Shown: in pieces, positions 44,886 to 54,262 of the stretch
Numbering within the stretch: position 1 is the stretch's first letter
Layout: every line of letters starts with the position of its first letter
Source of the DNA: CAYZQH01 sp050300015
Lineage (GTDB): Bacteria; Pseudomonadota; Gammaproteobacteria; Pseudomonadales; Cellvibrionaceae
Reading direction: 5' to 3'
NCBI GenBank assembly: GCA_050300015.1
Contig: JBNKWZ010000016.1
Span: 1 to 64,000, forward strand
Length of the DNA: 64,000 bases
The notes under the pieces: generated by a model
What the model was told of the DNA's origin: nothing
The model's input: the letters and a program-made list of their open reading frames with translations, nothing else
The model's database searches: none
Made by a program: the position numbers and the translations under genes

Positions 44886-45304
44886 GGAGGCCTTACTCTT
44901 AATGCTGTGGGCGCCTGAAACGATAGTGTTGCCTTGCGATGTTAGCGTGATAACTCACAGGGCAATGGGGCCTTAAAAGGTCGAGCTTTGGAGTGATGGT
45001 ATACGACAGCAAGTGAGTCTTGTGAGTCGTTCCCAGCATTCCATTTCATATCCGTTGAGTGCATTGATGCTTGCGTGGTGGGTGAGCGTTTGAGCTGAAA
45101 GCGAATAATAAGTGCAATCAAAAAAAGAGCCGCAAGGGTTTAACCGGCAAGCATCGGTAGGTTAAAGGGGCGTAAGTGTGGAGGCAAGGTTTACCGAAGG
45201 AATAATCCAAACGCCCGTTAGACTTTCTCGGTGAGACCGTTGTCGACGGGCAACGAAAACAGCGTTCAACCTCAATGTCGTCAAGTCAATAAGAAGGATT
45301 AAGA
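44886..45304. other. Non-coding gap upstream of cysK-grx
   Basis: About 420 bp between two minus-strand genes. It must include the promoter of the cysK-grx gene. I see no gene, tRNA, clear terminator or strong promoter in it. Confidence 0.45.
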
Positions 45305-46585
45305 CTACTGCATCAAACGGTAGGGCCGTGAGTAGTATTCAGGAAGTAAGGGCGGCGCCGTTTGCGGCAAGATGGTGGATTTTTCACGTAAAGGCGTGAG
45401 CGTATAAGAGTCACACCACCCTGTATTGAGTGGTAGGCTCGTGGGTAGAGGCAGGTCGGCCAATGCCTCACTGTAGTCTTGGTGGGGTAGCAGCGACTCA
45501 ATGACGAACTGTGCTCTGGGCAGTACTGCCAAATCACCAATGCGACTTCGTAAACCCCAATCCACGATAAAGTCGTTACACAAAGGGTTTTGGCCCTCTG
45601 GTGTTGTAGGCGTCACAAAGGCGACATCTCGGCTTACATCAAAGTGCAGCTTCATCATGGCCTCTTCAAACAGCATGGCCAAATCTTCGTATTGTGAGGT
45701 GTAGGCATAATCGTCGCTGGCCAGGTCTGGCTCAAAAAAACTGCCCACTTGCTCGGCAGTGATGGCTTTATCTTCATCGGAAGGCACAAACCCACGGTAT
45801 AGGATGCTGGCCATATGAAACATCTGCTGAGATTGCAGTGGCTGCTGATCTTTAAGGATGGAAGAGGGGTATTGGCTGGACAATTGGTTGGACGCACTGT
45901 AAACGGTGGTGCTGGTATCCACTTGGTCGTAGAGACTGGGTGGGAGCAGGTCATTGGCGTGGGCCAGCTCATGAAATAACAGCGACGACATACCATAGAC
46001 AATATCGGTCACTGGCCGTCGGCCTGTACTGTCCACCCCTTCAGAAGGCCAGCCATTATCGCCCGCCACCCAGCGCCAGAAAGAGCGAAAGGCCATGGGG
46101 TCGGCATACGCATCTCGGTAGTCCGGTTCGGTGCTGATGACCTCGAGCTGCTCATGGGTTAGCCAAAGGCCCATGGGGTCCAAGTAAATGGCACCGGTTA
46201 AGTTCCAGTAATACGAGGGTCGAATGTCGCGGCCGATGACAACGGCGGTAACCCCTTTCATCAGGTAGATAATGTCTGAGGGCAACTCGTTTAATAATGC
46301 CTCGAAGTTCTCTCCCATCCAGTCGTCAGATACCACCACTCGGTTCATAATGTCATCAATGGAAGGGGACTCGTGCTCCATACCAATCGTGGGGAGGGTG
46401 TCCAGTATGCAAGATTGGTTACTTTGGGTGGCTTGAATGCAATCCACCAATACGTTGGCGTAGGGGGCATTATTGCGGTAGGGGCGCAATCCTTCCAAGG
46501 TGGCGTCGCCATCATCGAAAAAACAGGCACCAAGCGACAGAGGCAAGGTGATCAATGTGAGCCATTTCAAAGTGGAGTGGAGCAT
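45305..46585 (-). CDS. Lipoprotein with HExxH metal-binding motif
   Basis: A 426-residue predicted lipoprotein of unknown function. The N-terminal signal ends in the lipobox LSLGAC (Cys21). A zinc-protease-type HELAH motif lies at residues 205-209 (LLFHELAHAND), and a possible third ligand is in YEDLAMLFEEAM (E300 or E307), which would suit a gluzincin-type site. A good GAGGCG ribosome site precedes the ATG. I do not recognise a named family, and there is no neighbour to indicate the substrate. Retention in the outer membrane is likely because Asp is not at +2 (the residue after Cys is Phe). Confidence 0.65.
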   Translation of the reverse strand: MLHSTLKWLTLITLPLSLGACFFDDGDATLEGLRPYRNNAPYANVLVDCIQATQSNQSCILDTLPTIGMEHESPSIDDIMNRVVVSDDWMGENFEALLNELPSDIIYLMKGVTAVVIGRDIRPSYYWNLTGAIYLDPMGLWLTHEQLEVISTEPDYRDAYADPMAFRSFWRWVAGDNGWPSEGVDSTGRRPVTDIVYGMSSLLFHELAHANDLLPPSLYDQVDTSTTVYSASNQLSSQYPSSILKDQQPLQSQQMFHMASILYRGFVPSDEDKAITAEQVGSFFEPDLASDDYAYTSQYEDLAMLFEEAMMKLHFDVSRDVAFVTPTTPEGQNPLCNDFIVDWGLRSRIGDLAVLPRAQFVIESLLPHQDYSEALADLPLPTSLPLNTGWCDSYTLTPLREKSTILPQTAPPLLPEYYSRPYRLMQ

Positions 46586-46845
46586 GCCGTGCGCCTCTAT
46601 ATTGGGTTGTGATCTTGGAGCTAATAATACATTTTACTCAAAAAACGGTCGGTTGGAGCGTGTTTTTGCCAAAACCTTGAGTCTTGGAGTTGCCTTAGCG
46701 CACCCATGGGCGATAACTCTGGTGGGTGCACGTAAGTATTCACGAGTTGCCCTTTGCAAGGCAAGTATTAAGAATGGCAGAAGTTTTTCCATTGTGACAA
46801 GTTGAATGGGGCGTTAACGTGAGTCGTCGGGGTGGGAGTGTGCGG

Positions 46846-48864
46846 TCAGTCAAATAAGTTTCTAAGGTTGGAGAGGGTTTCTTTACCTTTTTGCTCAATT
46901 TGCGCCTTGCTGGCGGTGCCAAAACCTTCAAATTCTAGGTCGTCTATTGGCATTTCTTCAATAAAACGGCTGGGAGAGGTTTCGATTTTTTCACCAAATT
47001 GCTTGCGTGAGCCTGCGAGGCTCATGGTCAGCGCGCGTTTGGCGCGGGTAATGCCCACGTACATCAAGCGACGCTCCTCCTCAATGTTACCTTCTTCGAT
47101 GCTATTTCGGTGCGGGAGCAGCTCCTCTTCGAGGCCCACCAAGAATACGTAGGGAAACTCCAGTCCCTTAGATGCGTGGAGGGTCATCATTTGTACGCGG
47201 TCGGTCTCGTCGGCTTCCTCTTGGCGGTCCAGTAAGTCCATTAACACTAATTTGGCGATGGCGGCATTGAGTTGCGCCTCGTTATCTTGAGCTTCATCTT
47301 CATTCTTCTGTAGTAATTTCTGGATGGCGTCAACCAGGTAGAACACATTGCCCATCCGTTTTTCGGCTACTGTGGGGCTGCTGGCATTTTGGTGCAACCA
47401 ACCTTCGTAGTCGATGTCGTTTAGCATTTCTCGAATGGCGACAATAGGGTCCTGCTGGTGACAATTTCGCCTCACATGGCTTAGCCATTGGCTGAACTGT
47501 TGCAGTCTTTCAAGGCCTTTGGCCGGTACCACGGTTTGTAATCCAATTTCGTTACAGGCGCTCAGCATGCTGACGCCACGATCGCTGGCGTAGAGCCCGA
47601 GGGCCTCCAGTGTGCTGGTGCCAATGGCGCGGCGCGGCGTGTTAACGATGCGCAAAAAAGCATTGTCGTCATCTGGGTTTACCAGTAGGCGCAAATAGGC
47701 CATGGTGTCTTTGATTTCGGCGCGCGCAAAAAAGCTGGTGCCACCACTTAAGTTGTAGGGTATTTGGTAGAGCTGAAATTTAAGTTCCAGCAAGCGTGCT
47801 TGGTGGTTGCCGCGATACAAGACGGCAAAATCTTTGAATTGTGCTTGACGGCGCATGCGTTGGTTTAGTATTTCGTTGGCCACGCGTTCGGCTTCAGCAT
47901 CTTCGTTGGGGAGCCTCACAATTTTTAACGGTTCACCTAAGCCAAAGTCACTCCAAAGCTCTTTGGTGAAAACGTGCGGGTTATTGCGAATCACCTCATT
48001 GGCCACACGCAATATCCGTGCGGTGGAACGGTAATTCTGTTCCAGTTTTACGATATGCAAATTGGGGAAGTCCACCTGCAGTTGCGCAAGGTTCTCTGGG
48101 CGCGCACCGCGCCAGGCGTAAATACTTTGGTCGTCGTCGCCCACCACGGTTAATCCACCTCGGTCGCCCACCAGTAGCCTCACCAGCGCATATTGGCTGG
48201 TATTGGTGTCTTGATATTCATCCACCAATAAGTAACGGATACGACTTTGCCAGCGCGCCAATACTTCCGGGTTTTGATGAAACAGCTCGGCGGGAATACG
48301 AATTAAATCGTCAAAGTCCACCGCGTTGTAAGCCTTTAACGCTTGGCTATAGCGCTGGTAGAGCAGTGCCCAGGCCTCTTCCCCTGCGCTTTGCGCCTGG
48401 CTTAAAGCGTGCTCGGGTGAGGTTAGGGCGCTTTTCCAGTGAGAAATTTGATGCGTGAGTTTGTCGAGGAAGTCGGTATTGCCGTCGCCGTCGCGAATCA
48501 GTATGTCTTTAATGAGGCTTTTGGCGTCTTCGGCATCAAATAGGGTGAAGTTACTTTTGATGCCCAGCGCTTTGTGCTCGCGCCGAATGATATTGAGGCC
48601 AAGGTTGTGAAAGGTGCTCACAATGAGCCCGTGGGAGGCCTTGCCCTTTAACAACTTGCCTACGCGCGCTTTCATTTCGCGTGCGGCTTTATTGGTAAAG
48701 GTTACGGCTGCCACATTACGTGCGGTGTAACCACACTCATCGACTAGGTACGCGATCTTGCGGGTGATGACGCTGGTTTTACCACTGCCGGCACCCGCAA
48801 GCACTAAGCAGGGGCCGTCAATGTAACGCGCGGCTTCTCTCTGACGGGGGTTTAAATCGTTCAC
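46846..48864 (-). CDS. rep: ATP-dependent DNA helicase Rep
   Basis: A superfamily 1A 3'-5' helicase that aids fork progress through bound proteins. The Walker A AGAGSGKTSV, DEYQDTN (motif II), GDDDQSIYAWRGA (motif III), EQNYRS (motif IV) and the C-terminal TLHASKGLEFPYVFLVG and ERRLMYVGITRAK are all intact. At 672 residues and with the FGFGTASKAQI-type end it matches Rep rather than UvrD. It is separated from the FAH-family gene by about 140 bp. Confidence 0.93.
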   Translation of the reverse strand: MNDLNPRQREAARYIDGPCLVLAGAGSGKTSVITRKIAYLVDECGYTARNVAAVTFTNKAAREMKARVGKLLKGKASHGLIVSTFHNLGLNIIRREHKALGIKSNFTLFDAEDAKSLIKDILIRDGDGNTDFLDKLTHQISHWKSALTSPEHALSQAQSAGEEAWALLYQRYSQALKAYNAVDFDDLIRIPAELFHQNPEVLARWQSRIRYLLVDEYQDTNTSQYALVRLLVGDRGGLTVVGDDDQSIYAWRGARPENLAQLQVDFPNLHIVKLEQNYRSTARILRVANEVIRNNPHVFTKELWSDFGLGEPLKIVRLPNEDAEAERVANEILNQRMRRQAQFKDFAVLYRGNHQARLLELKFQLYQIPYNLSGGTSFFARAEIKDTMAYLRLLVNPDDDNAFLRIVNTPRRAIGTSTLEALGLYASDRGVSMLSACNEIGLQTVVPAKGLERLQQFSQWLSHVRRNCHQQDPIVAIREMLNDIDYEGWLHQNASSPTVAEKRMGNVFYLVDAIQKLLQKNEDEAQDNEAQLNAAIAKLVLMDLLDRQEEADETDRVQMMTLHASKGLEFPYVFLVGLEEELLPHRNSIEEGNIEEERRLMYVGITRAKRALTMSLAGSRKQFGEKIETSPSRFIEEMPIDDLEFEGFGTASKAQIEQKGKETLSNLRNLFD

Positions 48865-49004
48865 AACTACCTCTGAAGGAGTCGCGATTGTAGTGGCTTG
48901 GCCCGTCGAACACCAGCAGATGTCGGCCAGAATGATTTGGTTTGATTGTTGGGGCGCCCAGTCGCCGCGAGGCCCTGCTGCTATTGCGTTTTATACGCCA
49001 GGTG

Positions 49005-49700
49005 TTAGCGATTGGGCGCCTTAACGGTGACACAAAGTGAATGGGGAAACCCCACCATGGTGGCCGTTAATTGGTCTTGCGCCTGAACGGCTGCGACGCC
49101 TGCCGGGGTGCCGGTATAGATGAGGTCACCTGGGCCGAGTGAAAGGTCTCGACCAATGTGCTGAAGCAATGACGGAATGTTGTGAGTCATATCCCGCCAG
49201 TGGCCTTGCTGGCGCAAGGTGCCGTTACAGGTTAGCGTCATGGCGCCGCACTGTGAAATTTCGTTTAAGCCGCCTGCCACCAGCGTACTAACCTTGGCCG
49301 CTCCGTCAAAGCCTTTGGCTAGGTCCCAGGGGCGTCCCGCAGCTTTGGCTTGCTGTTGGATATCGCGTGCCGTCATATCTAACCCGAGGCCAAAAGCCCC
49401 TATGGCGGTGTGTAGGTTTTCGGGGGTTGGAGACGTTGGGGGCTGTTGTAATGCAATGACCAACTCCAATTCAGGGTGCACATTTTGCGAAAAGCTTGGC
49501 AGCCAAAAATCTGATGTTAAATTTAAGGCGGTGAGCGGTTTAAAAAAATAAAATGGAGGATCTGTATTGGGGGTGTGGCCCATTTCAATGGCGTGTTCGC
49601 TAAAATTACGTGCCACACAGATTATTCGCCTCAATGCAAATGGTATTTGCTGGCGCTGACCGGTTACGTCGGTGATTGGTATTTCAGGAAGGTTTGTCAA
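49005..49700 (-). CDS. Fumarylacetoacetate hydrolase-family protein
   Basis: A 231-residue single-domain FAH-superfamily enzyme, similar in layout to E. coli YcgM and to FahD1-type oxaloacetate tautomerase/acylpyruvases. VARNFSEHAIEMG, FFKPLTAL, HPELELVIAL and DLIYTGTPAGVAAVQ contain the usual metal-binding Glu/Asp residues. The start is a TTG with an AGGA-type site; no earlier ATG exists in frame. The substrate is not clear from the sequence. It lies upstream of rep in the same direction. Confidence 0.85.
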   Translation of the reverse strand: MTNLPEIPITDVTGQRQQIPFALRRIICVARNFSEHAIEMGHTPNTDPPFYFFKPLTALNLTSDFWLPSFSQNVHPELELVIALQQPPTSPTPENLHTAIGAFGLGLDMTARDIQQQAKAAGRPWDLAKGFDGAAKVSTLVAGGLNEISQCGAMTLTCNGTLRQQGHWRDMTHNIPSLLQHIGRDLSLGPGDLIYTGTPAGVAAVQAQDQLTATMVGFPHSLCVTVKAPNR

Positions 49701-50142
49701 TTAAAAGTCCTATAGAGCAGTCGGTTGACTGCCCACCATTGTACTGGGGTGCATTGAGGGTTGAAAGTGCTAAAAAATATGCCGATGGGGTGATGTGAGG
49801 CCGAACGTGAAATATCAGCGAGCACCGATTAGTCTGGCAATAAAATAGATTTCCTATCTGTTTTATTTTGCGACCTAAAAATACTGGCGTTGGCGTGTGA
49901 GTCATCCTGTATTTTAAGGCCATTTATTGGTTTTTCAGCCAATGAAGGGGCGCGGATGCTCCATCTGTTCAGGCGACAACTCTTTCTGTTGGGTTAATAG
50001 GTTGAAGGGCATTATAGAAGCGCTTAAGGTGCGACTGAAATATTTGATCTAAAGCAAAAAATAAAGCTTGAAAAAAGCCATGTCGGCCTTACATAAGTAC
50101 TAAGCCGGCCAACAATATTCAGCCAACCCAAGGAGGTCTATT
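49701..50142. other. Divergent gap ahead of hsp20
   Basis: About 440 bp between divergent FAH-family and hsp20 genes. It contains a heat-shock-promoter-like pair (50067-50094) and a strong AAGGAGGT ribosome site for hsp20. No gene is visible in the remainder. Confidence 0.5.
50067..50094 (+). promoter_or_regulatory. Sigma-32-like promoter of hsp20
   Basis: CTTGAAA (50067-50073) matches the heat-shock -35 exactly. After 13 bp, CCTTACAT resembles the -10 CCCCATnT in part. The predicted transcript would have a leader of about 45 nt. The gene product (small heat-shock protein) supports the assignment. Confidence 0.45.
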
Positions 50143-50577
50143 ATGAGCCTTATACCCAGAAGCAGTTTGTTTGATTTGGATCGTTTTTTTGATGATTCTT
50201 GGTCGTCGTTTCAAGCGCCTGTGGCGCGCAATCAAGCGGCCAGTGCCTTGGCGCCAAGAGTAGACGTGCGCGATACCGAAGGTGCTTATGAGATCAGTGC
50301 CGAATTGCCAGGTGTTAAAAAAGAAGATGTTCATGTTCACCTGAATGACGGTGTGCTGACCATTGAGGCGGAATCCCGCCAGGAAGACACCGAAGAGAAA
50401 AATGGACGCATCATTCGCCAAGAACGACGTTACGGTAAATTTGTACGCAGTTTTGATTTAGGCAAGCAAGTGCACGAAGGTGATATTACGGCATCGTTCG
50501 ATAATGGCGTGCTTAAACTCACGGCACCCAAAGTTACACATGAAACGCCAACACCTCGACGGATAGAAATTGCTTAA
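50143..50577 (+). CDS. Small heat-shock protein, Hsp20 family
   Basis: An ATP-independent holdase of 144 residues. The alpha-crystallin domain (about 38-130) includes VDVRDTEGAYEISAELPGVKKEDV and the terminal GVLKLTAPK motif, and the C-terminal extension has R-R-I-E-I in place of the I-x-I anchor. The N-terminal arm is short and aromatic (LFDLDRFFDDSW). An ideal AAGGAGGT site precedes the ATG. Likely heat-induced, based on the promoter-like sequence upstream. Confidence 0.93.
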   Translation: MSLIPRSSLFDLDRFFDDSWSSFQAPVARNQAASALAPRVDVRDTEGAYEISAELPGVKKEDVHVHLNDGVLTIEAESRQEDTEEKNGRIIRQERRYGKFVRSFDLGKQVHEGDITASFDNGVLKLTAPKVTHETPTPRRIEIA

Positions 50578-50599
50578 TTTGTAATGAGGTGGGGTGGTT

Positions 50600-50640
50600 A
50601 GCCAAAGTGTTGCCGGTGTTGAGCTGGCAGCGCTTTGGCT
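50600..50640 (+). terminator. Hairpin terminator of hsp20
   Basis: A 15-bp stem with two G-U pairs (50600-50614 with 50626-50640, 11-nt loop) lies 22 bp after the hsp20 stop. The following sequence is T-rich but has no unbroken T run, so efficiency is uncertain. Confidence 0.55.
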
Positions 50641-51183
50641 TAAATGAATTTCGATTTTGTTTTTATTCAACAGTCGCTTTTGGGTGTAACAGGTTTGACA
50701 ACTGTCGATGCTTAAATGGCGACATCGCCTTCGCTACAATTTTATCTCGTGAGCCGATATAGGCCACTTGACCGTAAGGTTGAAAGTGCTGCGTCATCAC
50801 ATTGAGCATTCCCAGAGATCACAAAAATACTGACCTATCAACGGGCTCTATTTGCGAAAGGTCAGGTATCCCATGCTGAGAGCAACAGGTGTGGTTTGTA
50901 GTCTGGCATTACTCCCAGTTGCACCCCTTTTCCCTGTCCTTAATCTAACCATTGAATGTTTGTGGCGCGCATCACGTTTTTGGGGCTTGTGAATGGTCTA
51001 AGCCTCAAGTTGATGCCTGTATATTGAGCGTATTTTGGTGGTGACCTTGATGCTCTATTAAAGTATTTTATGTTATTGTCGTCGTCCGCGAGTTACGGGA
51101 GGGCTTTTGTTCTTCTTAGAATGGCCGCAGATGTCAGTTTTAAACCTCAATTATAAGAACCCCTCATCCATAAGGAGATGTTT
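50641..51183. other. Gene-poor gap after hsp20
   Basis: About 540 bp. One 39-codon frame (50873-50992) could encode a hydrophobic signal-like peptide, but has only a weak ribosome site. The rest has no recognisable gene. The promoter of the outer-membrane-type gene at 51184 probably lies in the AT-rich part around 51040-51130. Confidence 0.4.
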
Positions 51184-51924
51184 ATGTTAGGACGCTTTAT
51201 CTTTTCAGTGACCTTGCTTGTTTTAAGTGCTTTGTCCCCATTGGCTTCTGCTGAGGAGGCAAGCGACGCCCATGCTTCTGAAACCGAAACACTGAAAGCG
51301 TCTATGGATCGCATTGAAGGTAAAATCGATGTGATCGAAGAGAACACTCGGCTCGCGCGCGAAACGCTCCGAGATGAGCCATTGGGGGAGCGTCGGTACG
51401 GTGTTGAGTTTAATTTGATAAGGCCGTTAATGTGGGGTGGCGATGAAAGAACCCTATCAGGTGGGTTCTCATACTTTGATGCGGAGCGCAAGGTCGAATA
51501 TGCCTTTCCGGTGATGTGGTCCTCCGCTGAGCATGACAATTACTGGGGGGTTGGCGACGCAGCTGACGGTAAACGACTGAATACCCTTACGATTGATGCG
51601 CACTATCGAAAGTATTTGGGCGATACCCTAAATGGATTTTATATCAGTGGGTTTGCGCGGGCAACGCATTTGGATGGTGTGCTTCAGAATGATGACTACT
51701 CGGTCATCAAAAATGGTAGTGAGTTTAAATTGGGTGTTGGATTTGGTATTGGTTATCGGATCATTTCTCGTTCTGGTATTTACTGGGGTGCCAGTTTGAG
51801 TTTGGGGCGTTACCTGGTAGGAGAGTCGGATCAATTTCGAGAAACCAACGGCATTTCAGCTGAGCACGATGATGCCGAAACGATTGTTGATGTTGAGCTC
51901 CTAAAATTTGGGATGGCCTTCTAA
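51184..51924 (+). CDS. Predicted outer-membrane beta-barrel protein
   Basis: A 246-residue secreted protein. A signal peptide (about 23 residues, ending LASA) is followed by a helical, possibly coiled-coil segment (about 30-65, TETLKASMDRIEGKIDVIEE) and then alternating polar/hydrophobic strands ending in a C-terminal Phe (KFGMAF), typical of outer-membrane barrels. The AAGGAG site sits 6 bp before the ATG at 51184; the ATG at 51178 abuts the site with no spacing and is less likely. I do not recognise the family. A protein with a periplasmic coiled-coil plug is possible. Confidence 0.65.
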   Translation: MLGRFIFSVTLLVLSALSPLASAEEASDAHASETETLKASMDRIEGKIDVIEENTRLARETLRDEPLGERRYGVEFNLIRPLMWGGDERTLSGGFSYFDAERKVEYAFPVMWSSAEHDNYWGVGDAADGKRLNTLTIDAHYRKYLGDTLNGFYISGFARATHLDGVLQNDDYSVIKNGSEFKLGVGFGIGYRIISRSGIYWGASLSLGRYLVGESDQFRETNGISAEHDDAETIVDVELLKFGMAF

Positions 51925-51955
51925 ATGCCCCTCGACTAGAGGGCCTTCTAGCTTA

Positions 51956-52555
51956 TTAAACTTTTTGCCAAACCATCAGAAAATTATTGGCAGGCATTGG
52001 GTTAACCTCACGCAAGGTAAGGTTAGCCTTCGCGCCCACGGCGATCACTTTTTCCATGTCCCGAATGCCTTGGTGTGGTGCGTTGTGTTTCAAGTGTTGA
52101 TCAAAGGCGGCGTTACTCTCGCTGGTGTATTGCCCCTCGCGGTTGAATGGCCCATACAGTGCAAATACCCCCTCTAATGGCAGCAGGTTGCCAGCTTGTC
52201 GAATAAAAGTTTGAGCGGTTTCCCATGCCATGATGTGTGCCGTATTGGCACTGTAAATGGCGTCAATATTTAACAGCCGGATCGCCTCGGGAACAGGATC
52301 TCGTACATCCCAGGCCACAGGCGGCCTTAAATTCTTAAGTCCTGTTTCGTAGTACCATGCCTTACGGTTGAGCTCAACATCACTTGGTTGCCACTGTAGA
52401 TACGGCAGGTGTTCAGCAAAGTGGATAGCATGCTGGCCAGTGCCGCTGCCCACCTCCAGCACGCAGCGACGATCGGCGAATGCCCTTTGCAAAACAGCTA
52501 AAATAGGGTGTTTGTTATTGTCTGCCGCTTGTGAGAAAGGGCGGTTGGGTTGCAT
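51956..52555 (-). CDS. DUF938 SAM-dependent methyltransferase
   Basis: A 199-residue class I methyltransferase-fold protein. The SAM-binding motif I is VLEVGSGTGQHAIHFA; DUF938 family features QPSDVE, and AHIMAWETAQTFI follow. The substrate is unknown. The stop lies 31 bp after the convergent outer-membrane gene's stop. Domain call is confident; function is not. Confidence 0.85.
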   Translation of the reverse strand: MQPNRPFSQAADNNKHPILAVLQRAFADRRCVLEVGSGTGQHAIHFAEHLPYLQWQPSDVELNRKAWYYETGLKNLRPPVAWDVRDPVPEAIRLLNIDAIYSANTAHIMAWETAQTFIRQAGNLLPLEGVFALYGPFNREGQYTSESNAAFDQHLKHNAPHQGIRDMEKVIAVGAKANLTLREVNPMPANNFLMVWQKV

Positions 52556-52876
52556 GGTGGGGCCCCTATCAATAAGAGTAGATCTTTATCCAAGATGGCG
52601 TCGCTACTTCGACACCCTGTGGCCTAGCACTCGGAGATTGAACCCTAAAGTATCTTTTGATGCAAGGGAACTTCTGATCCAGTCACAGTGGCTTATGCGT
52701 GGGTCTCAAAGCTCAACAGGCTAGGCGCTCTGCGAGGTTAATGGCCGAAGCTCCTGCAAGCAAACCCCTTAGGTTGCTATTCACCGATAGACAGCCACAA
52801 TTGACCGATTTGCGCATCGATGGCTTAAGCGGATTGCTAGGATAAGGCTATCCGAACTCAATAGAAGGAGATTATT
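52556..52876. other. Divergent gap ahead of the DUF4389 gene
   Basis: A 321-bp intergenic region between the minus-strand DUF938 gene and the DUF4389-LiaF-LytS-LytTR unit. It must hold the promoter of the envelope-stress-like operon. A short inverted repeat (ggata-aggc-tatcc) lies at about 52841-52854. No strong promoter pair was found by eye. Confidence 0.45.
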
Positions 52877-53377
52877 ATGAGCGTAAAGGCTTGTAGTCAC
52901 GGTGGTTCAAAGCCACATTCGAACAAAAACAAACATTGGTCGCGCTTGGTTTACATGCTGATATTTGGTCTTTTGCTCAATCTTGCTGGCGCGGTGATGT
53001 GGGCGCTCGCCGCACTCCAGTTTTTATTTGTGATCACATCGGGCAAAGATAATGTTCAACTGCGTCGCTTTGGCCGTTCACTGGCACAGTTTGTCGAGCA
53101 GGCGCTGATGTATGTGTCTTACAACACAGAAACCAGACCTTTTCCGTTTGCGGACTGGCCTGATGAGGGGGGATTGATGCCTGATGGAGCAAACAATCCC
53201 GACGACGGTGATGTAAAGCCAGCATCGTCATCCGCAACCGATGCCAAAACTGCAAAAGCCGAATCGTCAACACCGCATGAGGCTGTAAGCGCACAAGCGA
53301 TGGACGAAGAAGCCGCGAGTGATGACGCGGCAAGTGATGCATCAGATGGTCATCAAAAACCGACATCTAACGGATAA
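52877..53377 (+). CDS. DUF4389 membrane protein
   Basis: A 166-residue inner-membrane protein. The N-terminus (about 20-60) has the SRLVYMLIFGLLLNLAGAVMWALAALQFLFVI hydrophobic stretch typical of DUF4389, followed by SLAQFVEQALMYVSYNTETRPFPFADWP, the best conserved family segment. The C-terminal third is a low-complexity Asp/Ala/Ser tail. AAGGAG precedes the ATG. The function of DUF4389 is unknown; here it leads an operon with a LiaF-like protein and a two-component pair. Confidence 0.8.
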   Translation: MSVKACSHGGSKPHSNKNKHWSRLVYMLIFGLLLNLAGAVMWALAALQFLFVITSGKDNVQLRRFGRSLAQFVEQALMYVSYNTETRPFPFADWPDEGGLMPDGANNPDDGDVKPASSSATDAKTAKAESSTPHEAVSAQAMDEEAASDDAASDASDGHQKPTSNG

Positions 53378-53413
53378 TGAAGCAGCCCGACTGAAACTAC
53401 AGCGAGATTAAGT

Positions 53414-54256
53414 ATGAAAGATCAAAACGGGAATATGAAGCCTACCTCATTATTGGGTATGGGATTGATTATTTTGGCGGTACTGTTGTTTTTAAACAAC
53501 GTGGGGTTTCGTTTGGTGGGTGCGCTTTTCAGCCATTGGCCATTAATTATGATTGCCGCGGGTGGATACTTGTTGGTGGCACGCTCGGAAGGCAAATTCC
53601 ACCAGTATCGAAAGGCGGGCATGTTGCCGGTGATGTTGCTCGTCGTTGGGTTGCTTGCTGCCTCGGGTCGATACGGACTATTTCATTTCCATCTGGGGGC
53701 AGTGATCGGGCCTGCTATTTTGCTGCTCGTGGGTTTGTATCTGTTTAACAAAAGTCACGGTTTGGATGCAAAGTCTAAAGACAATGTTCAACTAGAGTAT
53801 GAGCCTGTGGACGACGAATTAAAAGACAGTGCTGACCTTGCTGAAGATGCCGCCGAGACAGAGTTTGACGAGTGTTCTTCGCATTGTAAAAGGCGTGAAA
53901 AAACCACTATCGAGGACGATAAAATTGACGTATTTGCCATATTGGGTGGTGGTAATTATGTTACGCGCTCCAATACACTGCTAGAAGGCAATGTTATCTG
54001 TGTGATGGGGGGCGCTGAGATCGATTTACGTGACGCCGATATGAAGAACGCTTCGATGGAGATCGACCTGATTGCATTTATGGGCGGAGCGGAATTGCGC
54101 GTGCCACCACATTGGCAAGTGTCGGTGAAGGCGATTCCCTTTTTAGGAGGGGTGTCCAACAAATCTGTTTGTCTGGCCGATAAAATGGGTGTTCCCAAAA
54201 AGCATTTGGTGATTACTGGGATTGCCTGTATGGGTGGCTTGGAAGTGAAGAACTAG
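53414..54256 (+). CDS. LiaF-like membrane protein
   Basis: A 280-residue protein with four hydrophobic segments (about 12-28, 35-52, 68-82, 90-108), as in the LiaF/DUF5668 family, and a C-terminal cell-wall-stress-type domain with repeated GG turns (ILGGGNYVTRSN, VMGGAEIDLRDA, FMGGAELRVP). LiaF in Bacillus restrains the LiaSR system; similar proteins often accompany LytTR-type regulators. An acidic stretch with two Cys (ECSSHC) lies around residues 150-156. It starts 36 bp after the DUF4389 gene and ends 6 bp before the kinase. Confidence 0.75.
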   Translation: MKDQNGNMKPTSLLGMGLIILAVLLFLNNVGFRLVGALFSHWPLIMIAAGGYLLVARSEGKFHQYRKAGMLPVMLLVVGLLAASGRYGLFHFHLGAVIGPAILLLVGLYLFNKSHGLDAKSKDNVQLEYEPVDDELKDSADLAEDAAETEFDECSSHCKRREKTTIEDDKIDVFAILGGGNYVTRSNTLLEGNVICVMGGAEIDLRDADMKNASMEIDLIAFMGGAELRVPPHWQVSVKAIPFLGGVSNKSVCLADKMGVPKKHLVITGIACMGGLEVKN

Positions 54257-54262
54257 CGCCTT

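Noticed and set aside
49759..50790. Two copies of gttgaaagtgct near 49760 and 50780
   Set aside because: Short, imperfectly placed and about 1 kb apart in different gaps; likely chance.
50873..50992. 39-codon frame after hsp20 that looks like a signal peptide
   Set aside because: Only a weak ribosome site and no continuation after the hydrophobic segment; probably chance, though a decayed gene start cannot be excluded.
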